Source of the DNA: Baffinella frigidus
Lineage: Eukaryota; Cryptophyceae; Cryptomonadales; Baffinellaceae
NCBI GenBank assembly: GCA_026770585.1
Contig: MU647033.1
Span: forward strand, 118,427 to 128,622
Length of the DNA: 10,196 bases
Direction: 5' to 3'
The notes beneath the pieces are model-generated. The model worked only from the letters and a program-made list of their open reading frames with translations. It was not told the origin of the DNA and did no database searches. Position numbers and translations under genes: made by a program. Of this stretch, positions 1-8,696 are shown one piece after another. Numbering within the stretch: position 1 is the first letter of the stretch; each line of letters starts with the position of its first letter.

Positions 1-16
1 CCCGCCCCCCTAACCC

Positions 17-59
17 AAGTGCGTTTAATTGTTGGGGAACTTCACTACTTCAGCATCCC
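17..59 (+). pseudogene. partial copy of exon 1 (5' part)
   Basis: This 43-bp block repeats 171-213 (offset 154) with few changes and encodes RLIVGELHYFSIP. It stops abruptly and passes into CCCTCAACC-type repeats. The splice acceptor AG of exon 1 is AA here, so it should not be recognised at the same place. Confidence 0.85.
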
Positions 60-60
60 T

Positions 61-170
61 CACCCCCTCATCCCTCAACCCTCAACCCCACACCCTCAAC
101 CCTCAGCACTGAACCCTAAACCCTCACCAACCCCACACCTTAACCCCCCCCCCCCCCACACCCTCAACCC
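61..170. repeat. telomere-like CCCTCAA/CCCTAAA/CCCCACA degenerate array
   Basis: Runs of CCCTCAACC, CCCTAAACC, CCCCACACC and a poly-C stretch separate the partial (17-59) and real copies of exon 1. It ends at the exon 1 acceptor, where it may act as the pyrimidine tract. Confidence 0.8.
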
Positions 171-172
171 AG

Positions 173-278
173 GTGCGGTTAATTGTTGGGGAACTTCACT
201 ACTTCAGAATCCCCCGGGCTTATTGGCGAGACCGCCTGCAACGCCTCGCTTCCAACGGCTATAACGCCATCCAGACCT
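173..278 (+). CDS. exon 1 of the GH35 gene (first exon in window)
   Basis: Encodes VRLIVGELHYFRIPR followed by AYWRDRLQRLASNGYNAIQT, the first strand and helix of the GH35 barrel (family pattern 'SGEIHYFRIPREYWRDRL...G.NAIQTYVPWN'). The acceptor is AG at 171-172 (CAACCCAG). The donor is GT at 279-280, after the first base of a Tyr codon whose other two bases start exon 2. Length is 106 nt. Further exons must lie upstream because the family has an N-terminal segment before this strand. This is the only copy of several nearby that keeps the whole reading frame. Confidence 0.9.
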
Positions 279-587
279 GTCAGTCCCACCACCTAACACA
301 CCCCATCTCACATTTCGGCATTGGAGCCATTTCGTGGTTTCAGGGTTTGTAATACCAGGATGTGTACCGGAAATCCTGTAGGTGGAATTTTTGGGGAGCT
401 ACACTACTTCAACGCCTCGCCGCGAATGGCTCTGGGCTAGTGTTCAAGGGTGAGGGTGTGGGGTGTAGGGTGCAGGGTTTGGAACTCCACTACTTGAGAA
501 TTCCAAGAGGTAGTAGCGAGACCAGCCGGTCTCGACGATGAGGTAGTAGCGAGTGTGTGAGAGAGAGAGGGCAGAGAGAGAGAGAGA

Positions 588-621
<34 letters not shown>

Positions 622-3600
622 CGATGGGGCGTACCTGGGTTGAGGGTGTGGGGTGTGGGGTTTAGGGTGTAGGGTGCAGTTTAGGGTGTGGGGGTTAGGG
701 TTTAGGGTGTGGGGCTGTTGAGGGGTTGGGGTTAAGGTCTTGCCACAACGCCTCGCCGCGTACCAAGAGGCGCAATTCAGGTACTATTTAAAACCCTTGT
801 CACGTCCTATAAGTCCCTTTTCAAAACCGGAAAACCGGAAAACCGTACGTCCTAAACGGACAACAATTACCGCAAACGCTCTACGCCGTCCAGACTTGTG
901 CACGGGGTTGTGGTTTCGTGTGTGGGGTTGTTGAGGGTTTGTGATTCAGGGTTTAGGGTTTAGGGTTTAGGGTTTAGGGTTGCGAATGGCCACAATGCCA
1001 TCCAGACTTGTTCGTGGCCTGAACCCTGAACCCTAAACTCTTCCATGACTATAACGCTGTCGCAGAGAACTCCACACCTGTTGAGTAAACCGGGCAGGTT
1101 TTGTACCCGGGCGGTACTAAACCGGGCAGGATTAGTCCAATCGAATTTTCCTAAGCTAGTGTGGAGTTTAGGGTGTATGAATCTGAGATTTTCCCTGTGT
1201 GGAATCAAGGGTGTATGAATCTGAACATTTTCTAGTGTGGAGTTTAGGGTGTATGAATCTGAAATTTTCCAAGAAATTTTGGATTAAATTGGTCAACCGT
1301 GGTGGGGTTGACTAATAAATCTTGTGCGCAGACGTGGGTTGAGAAGAGACTTTTATTGAACTTATGACGTCGGACCGTAAACGTAAAGCGTCCAGAGAGG
1401 GCTCAAACTAAGTGCTTCTTAACTAAGGACCGAAATGTACAACCGGATCTACCTACCTTAGCGTCGTGGGTTGACTAATTGACCTTGTGGGCAGACGTGG
1501 GTTGACTAATTGGGCTTGTGCGCAGACGTGCCGTGGAACTACCACGAGGAGCAAAAAGGGGTCTTCGATTTCTCGGGGGAGAAGGACGTGACCGCGTTTC
1601 TTCAAGAGGTCTCGTCCGACCAAACCACACCTCTTCGAGAAAGGGGAGGAGGGTCCACCCTGGAGGGGACTTGCGGCCAATCCCGAATAACCCTTTATCG
1701 CAAAAGTTGACAGGATTTGTACCACTAAAACACTTATAACACCGTTTTGTACCAGATCCATTCATCACGGGGGACTGAGATCTCAGTCCATTCCAAGGGG
1801 AGTTGACTTAAGAATGCTCAAAATACCCCCACCCTGCCTCCAGGGTGGTGAGGGTTTGTAAAGACCCTTGCGTTGCCCACGGTGCGTCCACTCACTACTG
1901 CAAAGCCACAGAGGAAGTCTCAAAATTCTTGGACACGACACTAAAATTACTTGTAGGTTACCTTTTGACGAATTTTGGTCACGTTCTTGGGGTGAAAATT
2001 GCCTTTTGAGGAGAAAATGGCTCAAAAGTATGCGACACCAGAGTGTCGCGAACTTTTTGACACTTCCCCTGGGGCTTTCCAGTAGAAGCGGGCTACGAAG
2101 GGAGTTTTGGCCCACACCGTGCCACCTTTCCGTTACCTTATCCGTAGGAACCCCCTAATGTCCCTACGGGTTGCCTACTGTAGTGTCGTATATCCCCGAG
2201 AAAGCGAAGAAGGACGTGACCGCGTTTCTTCAAGAGGTCTCGTCCGATCTCATTTCGAAACATGACAGAATCTGCTGTGCATCTTAGGGCTTCCCACACC
2301 GAAGATAAGGGTGGATATGCTATTTTAGGCATGCAACCAAGGCTTAAAATAACATAAATCGGCTTTAAAAAGACGTGACCGCGTTTCTCGAGGAGGTCTC
2401 GTCCGGCCACACGAGACTACCCAAGCACCCTTTTAAAAACGTCGATTGTAGGCCTTTTGAGGGGAATCCTCCAGCATTCTCGAGTGGTGCAGGCATAGCC
2501 GGAGTGACTTTACACAAGTCACGTCCTATAAGTATTATAGAAGACACAAACGGATCCCAACCGGGGATCTGCGGGTGTTCCTTCCGACACGTGAGGGGAG
2601 TCCAGTTTCAACCAGGCGGGTCGAACACCCCTTTTAACCCCCGGGAAGCTGCCACGCCAGAGTCTAACAAGGGTTTGCCAAAAGTCAATTTCCCCTCAAG
2701 ACAGTGGTTTTCAAAAGTCAAAAGCGCACTCAGATGCGCTTTTGAATGAATTTACCCCCTCCAACACTCTGGCGTGGTGTACACGTGAGGCAGCGTGTAG
2801 TAACTTTCATACGTTTGGTCACGTGTCCGCCCGCTTTACGTGCTTTTCGAGCGGATACGGTCTGCGATTTCTCGGGGGAGAAGCATCCTTTTGTGGCTGC
2901 GTTTCTCGAAGAGGTCTCGTCCGATCTCTTAGGAAAACTGATTTAATTTGAGATATTGAATTTCAGTGAAAATTACTACACGTGTGCTTTAATATTGCTG
3001 GTAAAGATCGTTATTTGTAGTGAATTTTATTGCCGAACTGTTTTTAATTAAATCAGTTGTCCTATGAGATCCGTGTACCAGAACCGCTTGGTTGTTCGTG
3101 AAAGAGACCTTTATTACTACCAACACTGCCGCCATATCGGAGGTGCACTTTAGGCGCGACCACGTTAGATTCAGTCAACCCTCGATCGCACTCTCGTGCC
3201 CCTTCATCAACTTAGTAAAGTCAACCTGCCCGGTTAAGTCAACTGTGGTTCGGGGAACTCTCGCGCAGGCGGGCTGGCAAGGCGTCATGGTCAACCCAGG
3301 ACTGGGATGCACTTTAGGCGCGAGCGGCCACTTTGGGTTCAGTCAACCCTTTTACGTGCATCGGTTTAGTCAACCCTCGTACGTGGATCGGACTCTTGCG
3401 CCCCGTCTTTGACTCTCTAAAGTTAACTCGCAGGCAAACCCCAGACCCTAAACCCTAAACTCTAAACTCTAAACCCTGAACCCCAAATCCTCAACCCTCA
3501 ACCCTCAACCCTCATTCCTCCACCCTCATCCCCCCACCCTCAACCCTCCAGCCTCAACCCTGCACCCCGAACCCCGAACTCTGGAGCAGGCGGCCCGGCA

Positions 3601-6600
3601 AGGCTTCATGGTGCTGCTGCGCCCTGGACCCTACATATGCGCCGAGTGGGACATGGGAGGTGAAACTCTAGCGAGCCCTAAACCCCAAACGGTTTGTTCG
3701 TCGGTTTAGGGCCTAGGGTATCCTCAACCCTGAACCGAAAACCTCCAGACCCAAGTCCTAAACAGTTTGGGGTTCAGGTTTAGTTCCAGGGTTTGGGGTT
3801 TAGGTCTAGAATTTAGGGGGTTTTAATTTAGGGTTCAGAGTACACCCGCGTTCTCGTAGTCTTGGTACCGGAACTAGGAAGGTAGTTATCAGGCTACCTG
3901 GAAAAGGGGATTCAAACTCCCGTGGCGCGAGGCCTGTCTACCAAAATCATCTGATCCATGATGAGGTGGATCCGGACAAGTTGGTCGTCAATAAATAACT
4001 ATCTCTCTCTGGTACCAAAACCATCCAGAATTGCGGCACGTCCATCGGGAGTAGTACAGCGGTTCCAATCTTGTAGCCACACGACAAAAGTAGAATGCCG
4101 CCAAAAGTTGACGACGCTGATACTAGACTGACACCTTCCACTCGAGAATGCTGGAGAAATCTATTTACATTTGGGTAAAAAAAGGTTGTAAAAAATTGTT
4201 CCAGGATAAGGGCATTCTAACCTCGTGACTGTGCAAATTTCGCAGAGTTCGTGACCACTCTCACGAAAGTTACTACACAGATGTTACATAGGTCCCTCTA
4301 GCATTCTCGTGTGGTTTTGCCACGGTTTCTTTGTTTTCGCTGGAGCGGTCATCGCAGCTGGTAGCCACAGGAAAGAATGAAACAATGCACCGTTTCATCG
4401 TGACGCAACCCTCCACACAGCGGGCTACGAAGGGATTTTCGGGCTCTGAGAGCCCAAGTTTCCGTTACCTTATGCGTAGGAACCCCCCCTATGTCCCTAC
4501 GGATTTCCTACCGTAGGGTCCTAGGTATTATTGCTCAAGGACTATTCGAAATCCCTTCAAAGGCCGCTGTGTGGTATTGCACCTGGTGGCCACAGAGAAG
4601 AAAAAAACCATGCATCGTCTCATCGTGACGATTTAAAATGAGGTCGTTTTAAATCGTCAAGAGTGTGAGCCCTGTATCCTCCCAGGGCTGCCCTGGTGGC
4701 TGCTAGCGGAGCCTGGTCTGGAGATCAGAACCTTCTCCCCTCCCACACTCACACACTACATCGCTGTAAATCGTCAAGAGTGTGAGCCCTGAACCCGTGC
4801 AGGGCTACCCTGGTGGCTGCTAGCGGAGCCGGGTCTGGAGAACCCCCCCCCCCCCACACACACACACTACATCGCTGTGAATCGTCAAGAGTGTGAACCC
4901 TCAAACCGTGCAGGGCTGCCCTGGTGGCTGCTAGCGGAGCCGGGTCTGGAGACCCCCCCCCCCCACACACACACACACTACATCGCTGTGAATCGTCAAG
5001 AGTGTGAACCCTCAAACCGTGCAGGGCTGCCCTGGTGGCTGCTAGCGGAGCCGGGTCTGGAGACCCCCCCCCCCCACACACACACACACTACATCGCTGT
5101 GAATCGTCCAGAGTGTGAACCCTCAAACCGTGCAGGGCTGCCATTGAACATGACGAGCCCCAAACCCTAAACCCTAAATCTTAAACCCTAAACCCTAAAC
5201 CCGTGCAGGGCTGCCTTGGTGGCTGCTAGCGGAGCCGGGTCTGGAGATCCGAACCTTCTCCCCTCCGTACATCGCCCGTGTCACGTTATGGTGGGAGGTT
5301 ACCTTTACCCTCCTGGGCAAACTTCACGGTTCATGGTTGAGGGTGTAGGGTGTAGGGTGTAGGGTGTAGGGTGTAGGGTGTAGGGTGTAGGGTGTAGGGT
5401 GTAGGGTGCAGGGCTTAGGATTTTTTTTTTGTGAGATCCACACCTTCTTCCCTCCGTACGTCGCCCGCTTCACCCTATGGTGGGAGGTACTACTGCAAAG
5501 CCCTGGCCCACCCTGTCCATCTAATCGTTTCAAAACGAATTTGAGTTCAACAGGAATTTTTGGTGGTGAAAAAAATACAGTTTACAGCGTTAATTTCTGC
5601 TTTCAAATGTGGCCAGCCACAACTTTAGGGTTGGGAATTAGAGCCGTTTTGGGACTGATTTCGCCCCCCCGGGGGCTGTGGGTTTTCAGTAGTAGACTTC
5701 CCTCCTCCCGTACTACGCGGAACCACTAGGTTGATTTCGGGAATTTCGGTCATTTCACAATTGTTCCCCACAAATTGGCCACTTTAGGAGAAAAATCGAT
5801 TTGTTTCTCGGGTATGATGACTTTTGACAGGGCGTCCATATGGGCGCCTTATCCTTGTCGGTTACAACCCAGCGGTTCCCCGTAGTATGGGCCCACCTCG
5901 GTGTTGAGGGTTCAGAGTTGTCATCTTTAGCTTTTAACGGTTCAGGGTTTTCCACACGAGGCTATCTATGCGAACATATTTTTAAGTCAATAATTGGATT
6001 ATTGCCCAGGAAACACGCCAGACGTCAGCAATTTAATCCCGCCGAGCATTCATAATGAATACGATTTTGGTGTATCTTGAGGGTGGAAATAAGACAATCG
6101 TATATCTAGACTTTATTTAGAGCCTTAAGATACACCAGAATCGAATCGGAGATCCCCGAAATCGTATTCATTACGAATACTCTTCCGGATTAAATTGGAG
6201 CCATTGCTATACGCTTTCCGTGTAGGCTACACGGCAACCCTGCAACGTCCTTTTATCCTGCTCGCCTGAATAGCCTCGTGTGGTTCGCCGTGGCCCCCAC
6301 GACTCGACTGTTCACTAGATGGAACAGCCCCGCCGGCAGGCTCGTGAACGCCCGCGTGACCGGTCACGCGGACGCCGAAGCCAACTGTCCGAGGTGACTG
6401 CCTTGCGTGTGCCGCCGCCTCGTGTGGTTCGCCGTGGCCCCCACGACTCGACTGTTCACTAGATAGACTCTGGGAGGCGACACGCGAGAGCAGAAAGATG
6501 CTCTAGAGAGTCACCTACCCAGAGTCATATATCACCGAGTATACAACGTATACGAAGATGTTTTATCTTCGTATACGCTGGGTAAACCGGGTGTGGGTCT

Positions 6601-8659
6601 ATTTGATAACTTTGTAAAAGTCAATTCACCCACAAAATCTGTCGACTTAGAAACGAGGTACCCGTAATGGGTACTTCTTTACTACACATTCGCAGGTGAG
6701 TTGACTGAATACAAAAATTCCGCCCTGGGAGTGTAGTACGGGTTTATCAAATAGACCCACACCCGGTGTACCCAGCACATCTACCCCCGGCATATTTATT
6801 CTCCTGCAAAACTATACCCCGAGTTGTATCCGATGACCACTCGAGGCTAGACATGTGTTCATTTTAACAGTTTTAAGAAATGTGTTTATTTTAACAGAAA
6901 TGTGTTTATTTTAACGGTTTACAAGTCCTTTTACAAGTGGACTGCTGTGTGGTAATTTTCACATAAATATCTGGTGTTGGTCACGTAGCTGCGGAAATTC
7001 CCGCAGCTACGTGACCAACCCCGCCCGTGACTGGTACAAATGTTTACAACCCCACATTTTAAATGCTCCCCTTTCCAGCCTTGAGTGGGAATCCACCCCA
7101 CCCCTCCACCAACCCTCACGGTTTGCAAATGGTCGAATTTGGCGGTACGTAATGCCCTTGGAGACCGCCGGATTCCGGCGTCGGTTATTTTTAAAACCCC
7201 AAAAGCAAGGTGTTTTGAGTTTTAAAACTGGTACGTAATTTTCCATTTGTGCAAACCGTGAGGGCTGGTGGCTCGTTCACCCGGCGAAAACTCGTCCTGA
7301 GGCGGGCCCCACAACAGGTTATGCTCTCGAAGATGCGCCCCTTCCTCGCCGACCAGGTCCGCCCTAAGTTGATTCCGCCCTAAGTTGATTATATCCTAAC
7401 TCGATTCCGCCCTAAGTTGATTATGTCCTAAGTTGATTCTGTCCTAGGTTGATTCCGTCCTAAGTTAATTCCGTCCTAAGTTGATGCCACTTCCTGAAAA
7501 GCCAACTTCTTAAGTTGATTCCATCTCCTTGAAAAGTCAACTCATCTCCCTGGAACGGACAGTTGACTAACTGCAGGGTTTTGGTACTGATCCTTCTTTA
7601 TTACTTCTTCTTTCTTACTCTCGATACAGGTCCTAGATAGGCCCTTTAGCCTTGAGTTGAGTGATACAATGTCTATGAGCCTCAAGAACGAGCCCGCACC
7701 GGAAATGAAAATACTACGTCAAAAGTCAACTTTCGTCAAAAGTCGGCCCATTAACCTAGGCCGCAGTAACTTCGCTCCTAAATTGGCGGTACTGATCCTG
7801 CCCGGTTTAGTCACCGCCCCGCGCCACCTTCCGATGCAGGTGACTAATCCTAGCTCTGTCCCAGTTCAATTTGGGCTCGCCATTATTTCGCCCCCCCCGA
7901 CATTTTGCAGGTAAATTTCATGGGGGGGGTCGAAATTTACCTGTAAAGTTTCGGGGGGGGCGAAATAATGGCGAGCCCAAATCCAAGTGGGACAGAGCTA
8001 GTAATCCCGTCCTTTCCTGGTACTTATTGGACACGACCAGGTGCCGTCCTGGTACAAACCTGCCCGGATAAGTTAACCTTATCCGGGGAAACCTATTTTT
8101 CTTTCATTTGATGGCAACGAAAATTACTGCACAATTCGTTCTTATTAGTAATATAAAAGAATCTGTGTAGTAATTTTGATTGCCATCAAATGAAAGAAAA
8201 ATAGGTTTCCCCGGATAAAACCGTCGAGAACAGGCTGTTACGTCCATAAAAAAAAAGCACGGGAGTGTGTCCGTCTTATACGTTCCTACCAAATGCACCA
8301 CATGCTATATACGTACGTTAATAACAAAAACACCGTATTGTGAATGTCTTCCACACGGTGGGCTATGAGGGTTTCGTTGAACCCAGATTCTGGGGGGCAA
8401 CGTGACCAGGGGGGTAACGTGACCAAATTTGCACCCAAAAAGCCCTCAAGTGAATTGCCTCAAGGCAAGTTTATCCGGGGAAACCTATTTTTCTTTAGTC
8501 TGATGGCAAGGAAAATTACTACATAGATGCCTTAGTATTACTAATAAGAACGAATTGTGTAGTAATTTTCCTTGCCATCAAACTAAAGAAAAATAGGTTT
8601 CCCCGGATAAAAGTTGACTTTTGATGAAAGGTCCGTAGTCCACCGTGTGGTTGGGGGGA

Positions 8660-8696
<37 letters not shown>

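Larger units (their letters stand above)
279..1525 (+). other. intron 1 (1,247 bp)
   Basis: GT at 279 and AG at 1525. It holds a series of exon-1 fragments, telomere-like DNA, a GA microsatellite, a three-unit tandem repeat (about 1155-1270) and three copies of the intron's own 3' end. The stretch 1275-1460, apart from the first acceptor copy, shows nothing recognisable. Confidence 0.8.
1609..3589 (+). other. intron 2 (1,981 bp)
   Basis: GT at 1609 and AG at 3589. It holds three exon-2 3'-half copies, two foldbacks, a partial exon-3 copy within a duplicated block, and telomere-like DNA at its end. In 1640-2200 I see only a short hairpin (2032-2049) and one copy of a dispersed 100-bp repeat; 2410-2640 shows nothing recognisable. 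Confidence 0.8.
3660..5208 (+). other. intron 3 (1,549 bp)
   Basis: GT at 3660 and AG at 5208. It begins with mixed-orientation telomere-like DNA (to about 3840), then 3840-4137 with nothing recognisable, a foldback (4138-4314), a diverged direct repeat (about 4360-4408 and 4583-4631) and the exon-4 tandem array. Confidence 0.8.
5298..7317 (+). other. intron 4 (2,020 bp)
   Basis: GT at 5298 and AG at 7317. In order: GGGTGTA array, damaged exon-4 copy, 5490-5950 with nothing recognisable, nested foldbacks, 48-bp direct repeats, another foldback, a three-unit A/T-rich repeat, a perfect hairpin, and a last foldback ending 46 bp before exon 5. Confidence 0.8.

Noticed and set aside
1453-2115. 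Several overlapping open frames of about 100 codons on both strands
   Set aside because: None resembles a known protein; the plus-strand ones overlap exon 2 and run on into intron, and the others are chance frames in low-stop sequence.
3906-3922. tRNA T-arm-like GGGATTCAAACTCCC
   Set aside because: No matching acceptor, D or anticodon arms can be placed around it.
4749-5144. Long minus-strand open frame with repeated ALHGLRVHTLDDSQRCSV blocks
   Set aside because: It is the complement of the exon-4 tandem array; its 111-bp period is a multiple of three, which keeps the frame open by chance. The plus strand carries the GH35 homology.
4653-5144. CRISPR-like array of regular repeats
   Set aside because: Repeats are contiguous 111-bp units without unique spacers, and they contain exon sequence and microsatellite.
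5406-5729. Open frame of 107 codons reading through the exon 4 copy
   Set aside because: GH35 similarity ends at the donor GTACTA at 5487; the rest is intron sequence without recognisable domains.
6547-6577. Hairpin as a transcription terminator
   Set aside because: No U-run follows, the context is a eukaryotic intron, and it abuts a foldback element.
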